DNA of 64,000 bases, from NCBI GenBank assembly GCA_963809925.1, contig CAWELH010000002.1, forward strand, positions 62,001 through 126,000, read 5' to 3'. Position numbers and translations under genes: made by a program. The stretch comes from DASQZK01 sp963809925. Its GTDB lineage: Bacteria; Bacteroidota; Bacteroidia; Bacteroidales; GCA-2748055. Position 1 is the stretch's first letter. Every line of letters begins with the position of its first letter. The notes beneath the pieces are model-generated. The model made no database searches. It was not told where the DNA came from and saw only the letters and a program-made list of their open reading frames with translations. Shown here piece by piece: positions 8,994-18,507 of this stretch.

Positions 8994-10142
8994 TTATACA
9001 TCTTCCTGATCAATAGACGAATGAAGAAGTCGTCCGTCCATATCGTCACGGTCTGTCTCCGGTTCCAAAGGAAAACTTACCGGTTTATGATCACGGTTTG
9101 AACGGTAAATGGCTGTGAAAAGCTCAACGGTCTTCCGCCCTGCCGTCCCGTTAATCAAAGGGTCCCGGTTTTCTTCCAACGCTTCGAGAAAATCCTGCAA
9201 CTGGCATTGCATGTACCATGTATTCGGATCAATCGCACCAAAGGCTTTACTATCCGCATCGTTCCAAATCTTCATTTTATCCTCCTCGCCAGGGACTGTC
9301 CACAAATCGAGGATGGGGGGTTCTGAGATATTTGTCATGCCGGCGATAAACATGGCACCTCCGTCTGTCTGCACTCCGACTGACGCCCCATTCTCCCCAT
9401 GAACGTGTACCTTACCATAAATTCCGGGTTTCTGCGAATTGCTTACGAGAAGGTTTCCAATGGCTCCATTCCTGAACCTGATGATGGCAGCGGCTGTATC
9501 TTCCACTTCAATATACGGATGGTTGAGGTTTTTCCAGATACCATAGACTTCTTCGATTTCGCCCATGTACCAAAGGAGGATATCAATTTGATGAGGAGCC
9601 TGGTTGACCAGTATGCCTCCCCCCTCCCGTTTCCAGGAACCGCGCCAGGCATCAGAATCATAGTAGGCCTTATCTCTCCACCCAAGGATCGCGACTTCAC
9701 CGAGAACGGGTTTACCCATCTTCGCCTGGTCAATGGCTTCCTTCACCCGCTGAACCGGTGGGCACCACCTCCGTTGTCCCACCACGCCAAGACGTACACC
9801 TGCCTGTTTACATCCATTTATAATATCATCGGCGTCTTCGAGTGTTGAAGCAAGGGGTTTTTCCACCAGGACCGAAGCGCCGGCACTGGCGGCTTCTAAG
9901 GCAGGTTGCTTATGAAAGGGATGAGGCGTGCAAATGATCACCAGGTCGATGTGATACCTCTGAACCATGGATGTGATATCCTGACAAGGCTTGGCATTAT
10001 ACTTTTTAGCAAACTTTTCTGCCGTTTCGAGCGTCCTGCTTGATACGGCAGCAAGTTTGGCATTCGCCAGGTTTTGGATTGCTCCGGCATGCAAATGCGC
10101 TACTTTGCCGCAACCAACAATGGCAATATTATATGTCTTCAT
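8994..10142 (-). CDS. Gfo/Idh/MocA family NAD(P)-dependent oxidoreductase
   Basis: 382 residues, no signal peptide, cytoplasmic. The N-terminal Rossmann fold has GCGKVA (residues 10-15). EKPLA at 94-98 carries the Lys of the conserved EKP motif. GGGILVNQAPHQID ends with His184 and Asp187, the usual substrate-site residues. The family oxidises or reduces the hydroxyl groups of sugars, inositols and sugar acids. It is the second gene of an operon, 12 bp behind the zinc-type dehydrogenase on the same strand, which suggests two oxidations of the same sugar or cyclitol. Exact substrate unknown. Confidence 0.9.
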   Translation of the reverse strand: MKTYNIAIVGCGKVAHLHAGAIQNLANAKLAAVSSRTLETAEKFAKKYNAKPCQDITSMVQRYHIDLVIICTPHPFHKQPALEAASAGASVLVEKPLASTLEDADDIINGCKQAGVRLGVVGQRRWCPPVQRVKEAIDQAKMGKPVLGEVAILGWRDKAYYDSDAWRGSWKREGGGILVNQAPHQIDILLWYMGEIEEVYGIWKNLNHPYIEVEDTAAAIIRFRNGAIGNLLVSNSQKPGIYGKVHVHGENGASVGVQTDGGAMFIAGMTNISEPPILDLWTVPGEEDKMKIWNDADSKAFGAIDPNTWYMQCQLQDFLEALEENRDPLINGTAGRKTVELFTAIYRSNRDHKPVSFPLEPETDRDDMDGRLLHSSIDQEDV

Positions 10143-10154
10143 GGAATGTAAATA

Positions 10155-11186
10155 TTAGGGGACGAGTATCACTTTACCCAGTGATCCGTCATTTCTCCTT
10201 AACTTTGAAAACCATTCTGCACCTTCCGACAATGGCGCGACGGCAGAAATTTGTTTTTCAACATTGATCATCCCTTTCTGCATAAAACCGAGAACTGTTT
10301 CATATTCACCCCGGATGGCGCAACTTCCGAGTATGCTGATCTCACGGGTCACCACATCCTGCACCGGGATGGTCGCTGTTGGACTGGTATTCCCGATCAG
10401 AACCACCTTACCTCCTTTCCGTACCAGCCTTATGGCAAGATTAAGGCTTTCCTCCCTGCCTGCAACTTCGAAAGAGACATCCGCGCCACGATTTCTGGTT
10501 AGTGCCAAAATCTTAGCATTCAAGTCCTGGGTTCCTGCATTGAAGACATCTGTTGCACCTGATTCTTCCGCTTTTCTGAGACTCTGATCATTGATGTCAA
10601 CAGCAATTACCGACGGAATGCCAGTGAGCCTAAGCAACTGAATCAAAAATGTTCCAATCATTCCTGCTCCGACCACAACACATACACTGCCGGTTTTCAC
10701 CAATGCCACATTCAGTGCATGCAAAGCAACAGCTATGGGTTCCACCAGCGCAGCCTGTTCAAATGTTACATTTTCAGGGATACGGTATAGTACATGCGAG
10801 GGAACTGCAACGAATTCGGCAAACGCACCATTTCTTTTGTACGTTCCCGGTGAGACACCGATGACTTCACGGTGTTCGCTAAGATTATACCTTCCTTCCA
10901 GGGTAAACCAGTCATTCAGCGGAAAGATTGTGGAATCAAAGGTAACCCGGTCGCCGACTTGCCAGTTTGTAACGTCTCTGCCAACACGAACAATAACACC
11001 GGATGCTTCATGACCCATGATCAGTGGTGGTATTCTGCGACCTGTACTGCCATCCATACCATGAATATCAGAACCACAAATACCGCAGGCCATCACGTTG
11101 ACAAGAACGTCATTGCTACCCGTTTCCGGTTCAGGTACGTCTTTGTAAACCACGTGATTATATGCTTCAAGTACCAGTGCCTTCAT
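10155..11186 (-). CDS. Medium-chain alcohol/sugar dehydrogenase (zinc type) lacking the structural-zinc cysteines
   Basis: 343 residues. Catalytic zinc ligands of the MDR family are present: Cys37 in GICGSD, His59 in GHEASG and Glu149 in LVEP. The NAD-binding motif GAGMIG is at 173-178. In sorbitol, threonine and alcohol dehydrogenases the loop at about 88-103 normally holds four Cys for a structural zinc; here it reads FPLNDWFTLEGRYNLS and has none. The enzyme probably oxidises a polyol or sugar with NAD. It is first in a two-gene operon with the Gfo/Idh/MocA gene. Confidence 0.88.
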   Translation of the reverse strand: MKALVLEAYNHVVYKDVPEPETGSNDVLVNVMACGICGSDIHGMDGSTGRRIPPLIMGHEASGVIVRVGRDVTNWQVGDRVTFDSTIFPLNDWFTLEGRYNLSEHREVIGVSPGTYKRNGAFAEFVAVPSHVLYRIPENVTFEQAALVEPIAVALHALNVALVKTGSVCVVVGAGMIGTFLIQLLRLTGIPSVIAVDINDQSLRKAEESGATDVFNAGTQDLNAKILALTRNRGADVSFEVAGREESLNLAIRLVRKGGKVVLIGNTSPTATIPVQDVVTREISILGSCAIRGEYETVLGFMQKGMINVEKQISAVAPLSEGAEWFSKLRRNDGSLGKVILVP

Positions 11187-11349
11187 AGATGAAAATATTC
11201 AATTACATCAAAGGTACGATTATTCAATATGAATTCCGTAAGCACGGTTCGTTGACTTTCCTCCTTTTTTAATTAATAAACCTATTTTTCAGGCTAAATT
11301 CGTCTTCAGGATTTGCTATTATCGTCAAAAAATAGTCCGGATATACGAT

Positions 11350-11401
11350 GGGGTGAAAATCTGCCTGGAGGGGTGAAAATCGCTCCATAGGGGTGAATTT
11401 T
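11350..11401 (+). promoter_or_regulatory. Three direct repeats GGGGTGAAAATC with a 20-bp period
   Basis: GGGGTGAAAATC starts at 11350 and 11370, and GGGGTGAATTTT at 11390; the 8-bp spacers differ in sequence. The spacing of about two helical turns places all three on one face of the DNA, as for a regulator that binds direct repeats. They lie 95-146 bp before the ATG at 11496 and also upstream of the divergent dehydrogenase operon (start 11186). No other element was seen in 11187-11495. Confidence 0.5.
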
Positions 11402-11495
11402 ACAGTTTTGTTTTTTCATTTTTACCAAAATCCATTGGTTACGCAACCACAGCTATGCTACTTGCATCCATCATAAACACCTTTCAGAGCTTTGC

Positions 11496-11963
11496 ATGAA
11501 CCTTTTGCTACGAAGTACCTTAATTTTAGCCATCACCCTTCATTCCTGTGAAAAGCAGGGTCAGGAGAACTCAAAGATCCCTGATGGTATAAGCTTTACG
11601 ATTGGAACCACCTGTGGCTGGTGTGCAGGTACTGACTCGCTTGTCATTACTAAAGAAGAGATGAGCTTTGTCCGGAACCAACCCTGTGAGAATAATTCTG
11701 TGAAAGAAACAGACCCTACCCGAAAGGAAGACTGGATCACATTAACAGATCTTTTTGATAAGGATGAGTTTAGTAAAATCACGATCAATACCTGCAATGT
11801 GTGCGTCGACGGCTGCGACACCTGGATAAGGGTGAAAGATGACGATTATTCACACCAGATCAGATTTGGATCTGTGGATTCTGAGATACCTGCGACAATA
11901 CTCCCCTTTGTGAATAGATTGGATTCTTTTCGTCTTCATTATAGAAGTCAGGCAGTTCAGTGA
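11496..11963 (+). CDS. Small cysteine-rich lipoprotein, unknown
   Basis: 155 residues. The signal peptide ends at LHSC (Cys18), suggesting lipidation. The mature part contains CGWC and CNVCVDGC clusters that could form disulfides or bind a metal. No family was recognised. It has its own upstream region with direct repeats and is followed by an apparently separate gene. Confidence 0.65.
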   Translation: MNLLLRSTLILAITLHSCEKQGQENSKIPDGISFTIGTTCGWCAGTDSLVITKEEMSFVRNQPCENNSVKETDPTRKEDWITLTDLFDKDEFSKITINTCNVCVDGCDTWIRVKDDDYSHQIRFGSVDSEIPATILPFVNRLDSFRLHYRSQAVQ

Positions 11964-12179
11964 CAAATTCATGGTCTTTTTCGGATGATAAAACTATGCT
12001 TCTATTATATTTTCAGATGAATGGATCAGTATATAAGGAAAAAAGGAACTTCACGCTCAAATATTCCATTTTAATGTAATAATTTTGATCATAACATTCA
12101 GTGTATCTATTTCTATACTTTGTCCATCCAGCCTATATACACCAGAATTAACTGCAAAACCTCTTTATACCAACTATAA

Positions 12180-12692
12180 ATGAAAAATCAACTGATACTA
12201 ATCCTCGCCGGCATTTTCATGATCAATCATACTGTGATTTCACAGATCTCACCCTCAACTGACAATAGATTTAACCACGCTTTAGGTGTCACTGCAGGAT
12301 TTACAACAGGATATGGGCTTTCATACCGCCTGCAGCCCGGAAAACTCGGCGCAATGATAACCTTTGCTCCAAATACGGATACCTATCAGAACAAATTCAA
12401 TGCAGGTTTTACCTTGTTATACAAAGTGGTTGAAACTGAGAAAGCAAACCTGTTCATATACCAGGGAAATGCATTGTTCTACAGCAAGCTCCGGGTTGAA
12501 GAGAACAACTCACCATGGATAAGCTCAGAGGAAAAAAAGGCGACGAAAAAGTTTAACAACGGGATTGGTCTCGGCATAGAATGCATCATTGTGAAACGGA
12601 TAAGCTTTAACCTGATGGGCGGATATGCTAAGTTTGGTGATTTCGACAATATCCATATCACAGGTGAAACCGGTTTGTATTTTCGCTTTTAA
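12180..12692 (+). CDS. Small exported protein, possible 8-strand outer-membrane beta-barrel
   Basis: 170 residues with a signal peptide (1-21, ending VIS-Q). Alternating polar/hydrophobic strands with Gly turns and a terminal aromatic residue (GLYFRF) resemble small OMP beta-barrels. No specific family was recognised. A terminator hairpin follows at 12753-12780, so it is probably a single-gene unit. Confidence 0.6.
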   Translation: MKNQLILILAGIFMINHTVISQISPSTDNRFNHALGVTAGFTTGYGLSYRLQPGKLGAMITFAPNTDTYQNKFNAGFTLLYKVVETEKANLFIYQGNALFYSKLRVEENNSPWISSEEKKATKKFNNGIGLGIECIIVKRISFNLMGGYAKFGDFDNIHITGETGLYFRF

Positions 12693-12752
12693 CCGGTAAA
12701 AATTCTGTATCTAATGAATGCTAACTGTTAATGTTATGAGAAAAGGGATGAT

Positions 12753-12780
12753 AATTCCGGGCCTTTCGTTCCGGAATTTT
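12753..12780 (+). terminator. Terminator hairpin after the small exported protein
   Basis: AATTCCGG (12753-12760) and CCGGAATT (12771-12778) form a perfect 8-bp stem with a 10-nt loop, ending in a short T-run at 12777-12780. It separates the upstream gene from the GH78 gene. Confidence 0.65.
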
Positions 12781-12801
12781 CAATAAATTCAACGAATCGT
12801 G

Positions 12802-15228
12802 ATGATAAAATATTCTCTTCTTTTTTCAGCCACACTTTGGTTCATCTGTATATCCTGCACTTCTCTCCGGACGGAAGCTCCGGGCCAGTGGCACAACGCT
12901 CATTGGATAGGCTATGAAATTCTTCCGGACAGTATGAAGGTAGTGCCTGGCGTGCACGGATTTGGCAACGGACTTGATAACAAATGCCTGAAAGCTGCTG
13001 TAATTCCATTATTCCGTAGAGAATTCAATATAAACGGGAAAGTAGAGGAAGCCATCATTAAAATATGCGGATTAGGGCAGTATGAATTGTATCTCAACGG
13101 CAATAAAGTCGGTGACCGTTTCCTTTCACCTGGGTGGAGTTACTACCAAAAACGCTGTCTTTACAATACCTATGATATTACCGAAAGGCTGAAGGAAGGA
13201 AAAAATGCACTTGGTGTCATAACAGGTACGGGATTTTTCTACATCAGCCGCGAGCGCTACCGGAAACTTGTACAGGCTTATGGTTATCCCCGGCTAATCT
13301 TCGATCTGACGATCAGATATTCCGACGGATCGGTTGATCATGTCGTATCTGGCAAAAAATGTCAGATGAGTCCTTCAGCTATAACTTTCAGTAGTATATA
13401 CGGTGGCGAAGATTATGACGCCAGGCTCGAACAACCCGGCTGGGACATTCCCGGATTTGATGATTATGGATGGAGGGAGGCTGTCGAACTGACTGATACC
13501 ATGGGGGAGCTCGTTGCTGAAGATGACCATCCAGTTAGAATCATGCAAGAATTTGACACACAGAAAATCACGGTCTCAAAAACAGGTCAGAAAATTTATG
13601 ATTTCGGTCAGAATGCATCAGGGATAATCGCTCTGAAAGTTAAGGGTAACACCGGAAGCCGTGTCCGGATTATCCCTGGCGAACTGCTTGATGATGCCGG
13701 GAATATAAGCCAGGTAAGTAGTGGCGGGCCGTATGAATTCAATTACACACTCAAAGGCGAAGGTGAGGAAGAATGGCAACCCCGCTTCAGCTACTACGGA
13801 TTCAGATACGCTGCAGTCGAAGTGATTGAAGATGAAAATGAAGTAGTGCAGGATACAAAAGTGCTGGACCTGAGAATGCTGCATACGAGGAATTCCGCAC
13901 CCGCAACCGGCTCTTTCCGGTGTTCAGACACCTTGTTCAACCAGATCTTCGAACTCATCAACTGGGGCATTAAGAGTAATATGGCCAGTGTTGCCACTGA
14001 CTGTCCCCACCGTGAGAAACTCGGCTGGCTCGAACAAACCTATCTGATCGGTCCGTCGATGCACTACAACTTCGATATTCACTCATTCTATACGAAGATC
14101 ATCCATGACATGGCGGACTCACAGCTCGAAAACGGACTGGTTCCAGACATTGCGCCGGAGTACGTGCCTTTTAATGACGGCTTCAGAGATTCACCCGAAT
14201 GGGGAAGTGCTTCTGTGATCATTCCATGGCAGGTTTATACATGGTATGGTGATCGGAAGACGCTTGAGGAGGCTTACCCCATGATGAAGAAATATTTGAC
14301 GTACTTGCAGGGTAAAGCAAATCATTATATCCTCGACTATGGTCTCGGCGACTGGTATGATCTCGGACCCAAACCACCCGGTGAGGCACAGCTGACACCA
14401 AAAGGACTTACCGCCACATCTGTTTTCTTCTATGATATGAAAATTATGGAAAAAACTGCCAGGCTGCTCGGCTTTGACGAAGATTTCGAAAAATATAGCC
14501 GGCTTGCAGAAGATATTCGTACCGCATTCCTTGATAAATACTTTAATCCAGAAAACGGACGTTGTGCTACCGGAAGTCAGACCTCGTACGCAATGCCCCT
14601 GTATGTTGGTTTAATACCCAATGATATACGCGAACTGGTTTTTACAAACCTTGTGGATTCAATCAGGGTACATAACTATGCCCTCACCTCTGGTGATATC
14701 GGTTATCATTTTCTCGTAAGGGTGTTGAGCGAAGGTGGACGCTCTGATGTCCTTTTCAGGATGAATAACCGGACTGATCGTCCCGGTTACGGTTACCAGC
14801 TTAAAAAGGGAGCTACAGCTTTAACCGAAAGCTGGGAAGCTCTTCCCACTTCTTCAAACAATCATATGATGCTGGGTCACCTGATGGAATGGTTCTATAA
14901 CGGTCTTGGAGGTATTTACCAGGAAAAAAATTCCATCGCATATGAGAACATAATCATAGCCCCTAAACCTGTTGGAACGGTCACGTGGGTGAAATGCTCG
15001 TTCAACTCACCGAAAGGACTTATCTCCACAGACTGGAAAATTGAGGATGAAAATTTTATCATGGAGTTTACCGTTCCGGAAGGTTCCAATGCCACAATAG
15101 TATTGCCGGAGGATTATGGAAAATCGGTTCGGCTAACCGACCTGGAGACGAATGAGACAAGAGCTGTTCAGACAAAAGATGGGAAATTTATGGTACTAAG
15201 CGGGAATTACAGGGTTTCTGGTATCTGA
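12802..15228 (+). CDS. GH78 alpha-L-rhamnosidase, lipoprotein
   Basis: 808 residues from the ATG at 12802 (a GTG lies one codon before). The N-terminus carries a lipoprotein signal with Cys near residue 19 (ICISCTS). N-terminal beta-sandwich domains (about 25-360) are followed by an (alpha/alpha)6 barrel. The GH78 signature begins at Asp400: DCPHREKLGWLEQ. In GH78 enzymes with DCPQRE..WTGD the last Asp is the general acid; here that place reads WLEQ, so Glu411 may take the role. The enzyme would remove terminal alpha-L-rhamnose from a plant or algal polysaccharide. It faces the minus-strand PUL genes and probably serves the same glycan. Confidence 0.88.
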   Translation: MIKYSLLFSATLWFICISCTSLRTEAPGQWHNAHWIGYEILPDSMKVVPGVHGFGNGLDNKCLKAAVIPLFRREFNINGKVEEAIIKICGLGQYELYLNGNKVGDRFLSPGWSYYQKRCLYNTYDITERLKEGKNALGVITGTGFFYISRERYRKLVQAYGYPRLIFDLTIRYSDGSVDHVVSGKKCQMSPSAITFSSIYGGEDYDARLEQPGWDIPGFDDYGWREAVELTDTMGELVAEDDHPVRIMQEFDTQKITVSKTGQKIYDFGQNASGIIALKVKGNTGSRVRIIPGELLDDAGNISQVSSGGPYEFNYTLKGEGEEEWQPRFSYYGFRYAAVEVIEDENEVVQDTKVLDLRMLHTRNSAPATGSFRCSDTLFNQIFELINWGIKSNMASVATDCPHREKLGWLEQTYLIGPSMHYNFDIHSFYTKIIHDMADSQLENGLVPDIAPEYVPFNDGFRDSPEWGSASVIIPWQVYTWYGDRKTLEEAYPMMKKYLTYLQGKANHYILDYGLGDWYDLGPKPPGEAQLTPKGLTATSVFFYDMKIMEKTARLLGFDEDFEKYSRLAEDIRTAFLDKYFNPENGRCATGSQTSYAMPLYVGLIPNDIRELVFTNLVDSIRVHNYALTSGDIGYHFLVRVLSEGGRSDVLFRMNNRTDRPGYGYQLKKGATALTESWEALPTSSNNHMMLGHLMEWFYNGLGGIYQEKNSIAYENIIIAPKPVGTVTWVKCSFNSPKGLISTDWKIEDENFIMEFTVPEGSNATIVLPEDYGKSVRLTDLETNETRAVQTKDGKFMVLSGNYRVSGI

Positions 15229-15254
15229 TTAATGTTTTTTCTGATGCATGGACG

Positions 15255-15336
15255 TGTCATTATTCATATATTCCTGTATCGTAGGGACGTGCCTTGAGGC
15301 GCGTCCCTACGATACAGGAATACATGAATAATGACA
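15255..15336. repeat. 82-bp near-perfect inverted repeat between convergent genes
   Basis: Arms at 15255-15293 and 15298-15336 (39 bases each) are reverse complements with two mismatches, around the loop TTGA. The core is GTAGGGACGTGCC/GGCGCGTCCCTAC. It lies 26 bp after the GH78 stop and 28 bp before the end of the convergent sulfatase gene. It could act as a bidirectional terminator, and it looks like a REP/MITE-type mobile palindrome. Confidence 0.9.
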
Positions 15337-15364
15337 CACTACCTTCTCAGAAGAAACCCATCAA

Positions 15365-16993
15365 TCACCGGGCTTCAGATTTTGATCGTTTTTGCACCTG
15401 TTCCACGATGGCTTTCATTTCTGTCACCTTATCCGGATTTTCAGAATACAGGTTCTGTGATTCCGACTCATCTTTACTTATATTATAGAGCTGCGGATCA
15501 GTGATAAAAGGTCCGTTGGGGTACCATGTTTCATTCCAGTGCGGAGTGGCCGCTTCAATGTATTTCCAATCGCCCATCCTTTCCACCAGGGCGCCGCTGC
15601 CACCGGAACTGACTGTAAGTGATTTTCTGGCTTGCGGCGAATCATTATCAAGCAGATTTGGCAGGAAGCTGTAACTGTCCTCTCCCTCGCCTACAGACAG
15701 AGAATCTCCGACCACGGCGGCAAAAGTTGCTAAAAGATCGGTGGTACTAATGACATTGTGGTTCACATTTCCAGATTTGACCTTGCCCGGCCAGCGGACA
15801 ATCAAGGGTACCCGCAGACCTCCTTCCCATGCGTCGGATTTAAAACCGAGAAAGTTCCCTGAAGCCCGGTGATCGAAGGTGAGCCAACCTGCCTGCCAGG
15901 TTGGATTGCCATTCGGATCCTGGTACTCAGGTTTATAATCGTTGAAGTAGTCGTAGTAAAATGCTTCAGACAGTTGTTTGTCTTCCTTATATTTGTCGAG
16001 GGAGATCACCGGATCACCTGGTCTGGGCCCGTTATCAGAGGTAACAATGAGAAGAGTGTTGTCGAGTGCATGATGTCTTTCGAGAGCGTCAACGATCTGC
16101 TTGACCGACCAGTCAAATTCTTCAACCATATCTCCTCTCAGACCCGCCTGACTTTGTCCCCGCGTAATGGTTGGCAAACAGGGCCTGTGGGGTGCGCTGG
16201 CCGGAAAATACAGGAAGAGGGGTTTATCCGGAGCATCACTAAAATGCTTATCGACAACTGCAGCGGCTTTTTCGGTCAATACCTGGTTTACGGTTCTGGA
16301 GTCCCAGTTGGGGGCTTTTTCACAGTTTTCGTCGAAATCATAAACCACGCCCTTGGGAACTGAAGGAGCTTCATCGATACTGTCATTTTCAATGAATGCA
16401 AAAGGGATCATATTAATTGAACCTGTCATACCGTAGAAATAATCAAAACCCCTGTCATTTGGTCCTCCTTTGATTCTCTTTGAGAAATCAATATAGTCCT
16501 GAGAAGTCAGTTTCCAGGAGTTGAAAACATTTTTTACCGGATCGTCCGGTGAATTATCCTTAAGTTGCCAGCCAAGGCCAAGGTGCCATTTTCCCACGCA
16601 TGCCGTGTAATACCCATGTTTCTTGAGAAGAGATGCCAGTGTAGTCCGGTTTTCATCGATAAGCGGTTGAGCATAATAGGTCAGTACTCCGAATTTCAGA
16701 GGTGTTCGCCAGGAATAACGCCCGGTCAGGATGCTATATCGGGAAGGTGAACACAAAGAAGAGGCCACATAGGCATCGGTGAATTTCACGCCTTCTGACG
16801 CAATCTGATCTATTACTGGTGTACTGATCTTCGAAGCACCATAGCAACTCAGGTCACCGTAACCAAGGTCATCGGCAACGATAAGCACGATATTAGGCGG
16901 CGTTTCCTTCGGTTTTTCCTGCGTGCAGGAAAATGGCAGAATGGCAAGGAGCAATCCTGCACTTTTAAGCAACGTATTTGTTAGTGATTTCAT
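15365..16993 (-). CDS. Secreted formylglycine sulfatase (S1 family), lipoprotein
   Basis: 542 residues with a lipoprotein signal (ILPFSC). The metal-binding DDLGYGD lies at 41-47. Cys81 opens the motif CSPSR, the site converted to formylglycine by the sulfatase-maturing enzyme. It cleaves sulfate esters from a polysaccharide in the periplasm or at the cell surface. It is the last gene of the long minus-strand PUL series, 11 bp after the beta-helix gene. The sulfatase-maturing enzyme is not in the window. Confidence 0.92.
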   Translation of the reverse strand: MKSLTNTLLKSAGLLLAILPFSCTQEKPKETPPNIVLIVADDLGYGDLSCYGASKISTPVIDQIASEGVKFTDAYVASSLCSPSRYSILTGRYSWRTPLKFGVLTYYAQPLIDENRTTLASLLKKHGYYTACVGKWHLGLGWQLKDNSPDDPVKNVFNSWKLTSQDYIDFSKRIKGGPNDRGFDYFYGMTGSINMIPFAFIENDSIDEAPSVPKGVVYDFDENCEKAPNWDSRTVNQVLTEKAAAVVDKHFSDAPDKPLFLYFPASAPHRPCLPTITRGQSQAGLRGDMVEEFDWSVKQIVDALERHHALDNTLLIVTSDNGPRPGDPVISLDKYKEDKQLSEAFYYDYFNDYKPEYQDPNGNPTWQAGWLTFDHRASGNFLGFKSDAWEGGLRVPLIVRWPGKVKSGNVNHNVISTTDLLATFAAVVGDSLSVGEGEDSYSFLPNLLDNDSPQARKSLTVSSGGSGALVERMGDWKYIEAATPHWNETWYPNGPFITDPQLYNISKDESESQNLYSENPDKVTEMKAIVEQVQKRSKSEAR

Positions 16994-17004
16994 GGTTTAA
17001 AGGT

Positions 17005-18447
17005 TTACGGTGAATAAGGACAGAGCGCTGAGAGCGGGGCATGGGGTAAATTAACGGGGGTGAATTCAAAAGCACCGATGTCCGGAGCGGAACCTTGCGG
17101 GATCGGAGTACCAGTGTAATCAGTCCTGTATCCCAGGCCTTCTCCTTGGTCTATCGCCGGGCTAGTGACCGCAAGGACAAAGTCGCCTTCGACTGATGAA
17201 TGTTTGTAATTAATAAATTCGGGATTGCCATACACCGGTGAATTACCGGGTCCCTCCAGTCCCATGCATAACCTGCCGGAGGCGGCAAAATACAAATTAT
17301 GACTAATGATGCTTTCCGGTGTATGAGGTTGCTGCAAGCCGGTATTGAAAATTACAATGTCTTTTTCTACAACGATGATGTTGTTCCTGATCATGTTATC
17401 TGAATAATTCTGGGTAATGTTAAAGACGCCCCAGTCGTTTGCATTTACTTTTCGTCTGATAATGGTGTTATTCTCAATCCTGCAGTGGCTGCCATTCCAT
17501 AGTGCCATAAACTGCTGATAATCATCACTGATATTATGATGGATCTCAAAATTCTCATAATCGGGATGAGTTTTCACATCTGACCATGTTACCTCGAGAA
17601 AACCCTGGCAGTCTCTTGTGTAATTGTGATGAATCCGGATATGCAGTTTATCGAACCTGGCATCATCAATCTCTATAGCACCGCCGTCGGCCCCACCGCC
17701 GATGCCCTGGGGCCATTTTATCCGGGAATCTTCTGCCCTGTAATTAAAAATTCGGTTGAAGCATACCTCCTGATGATCATTCCCTAGCCAAATACCGATA
17801 GGACCCCAGTTCCATTCTTTCAACACCCGGTTACAATCATGTATATAATTATGGGAGATCAGTGTATGTTTTCCGTAGCTTTTAATACCGACCACACAAT
17901 CAAAAAATTCATTATTTCTAACAATACAGTGATTTCCATTTTTATCAATGTATACTGCTCCCATCTCCCATGTTTCAAAACCATCAGAATGGTAATTCCC
18001 CGGTTTAAAGGCTGTCGTATGTTGAAACCTGAGGTTTTCGATAATGATATAATCACCCGACACCCTGATGCAGTTCCCAAAGTTATCCTGCACAAATACA
18101 GGATTTGTGAAGGCAGGCGCAGGAAGGCTGAGATCGCCGTAAGCCGTCAGCGTTATATATCTGCTGGCCGAGCCCGATTTTGTTATCCGAAGCGGACCAA
18201 TGAATTCTGCTCCCCGCTTGAACAATAATGTGTCGCCTGGTATGAGAACGATGCGTTGCAATTGCCGAAGTGTCTTAATTGCTTTCTCCGGTGAGAGGCC
18301 GGAATTTGAATCATTGCCCTTCTCCGGATCGATAAAATATTTTTTCGCAAGCATCGGATCAGCATTACCCTTCAACTCTGAAACCGATGGTTTACTGGCC
18401 ATTGACATGATAACGAGAATCAACATAAGGTAAGCTGAATATCTCAT
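17005..18447 (-). CDS. Secreted right-handed parallel beta-helix protein (pectate-lyase-like fold)
   Basis: 480 residues with a signal peptide (1-18). YFIDPEKGNDSNSGLSPEKAIKT is the usual N-terminal cap of DUF1565/pectate-lyase-3-type proteins, followed by many short repeats with Asn ladders (IIENLRF, CIVRNNEFFDC, RIENNTII). A lyase or a polysaccharide-binding role are both possible; no unambiguous catalytic set was recognised. It sits between a T9SS-secreted binding protein and a sulfatase in the PUL. Confidence 0.75.
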   Translation of the reverse strand: MRYSAYLMLILVIMSMASKPSVSELKGNADPMLAKKYFIDPEKGNDSNSGLSPEKAIKTLRQLQRIVLIPGDTLLFKRGAEFIGPLRITKSGSASRYITLTAYGDLSLPAPAFTNPVFVQDNFGNCIRVSGDYIIIENLRFQHTTAFKPGNYHSDGFETWEMGAVYIDKNGNHCIVRNNEFFDCVVGIKSYGKHTLISHNYIHDCNRVLKEWNWGPIGIWLGNDHQEVCFNRIFNYRAEDSRIKWPQGIGGGADGGAIEIDDARFDKLHIRIHHNYTRDCQGFLEVTWSDVKTHPDYENFEIHHNISDDYQQFMALWNGSHCRIENNTIIRRKVNANDWGVFNITQNYSDNMIRNNIIVVEKDIVIFNTGLQQPHTPESIISHNLYFAASGRLCMGLEGPGNSPVYGNPEFINYKHSSVEGDFVLAVTSPAIDQGEGLGYRTDYTGTPIPQGSAPDIGAFEFTPVNLPHAPLSALCPYSP

Positions 18448-18507
18448 ATTTCACAAAAATTAAGGAAATCAAGAATAGTCGGCAATGTTGTGTCATGTTT
18501 AAAAGAA

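Noticed and set aside
15365..15488. Plus-strand frame overlapping the 82-bp palindrome (15294-15488)
   Set aside because: It is antisense to the sulfatase 3' end and begins within the inverted repeat.
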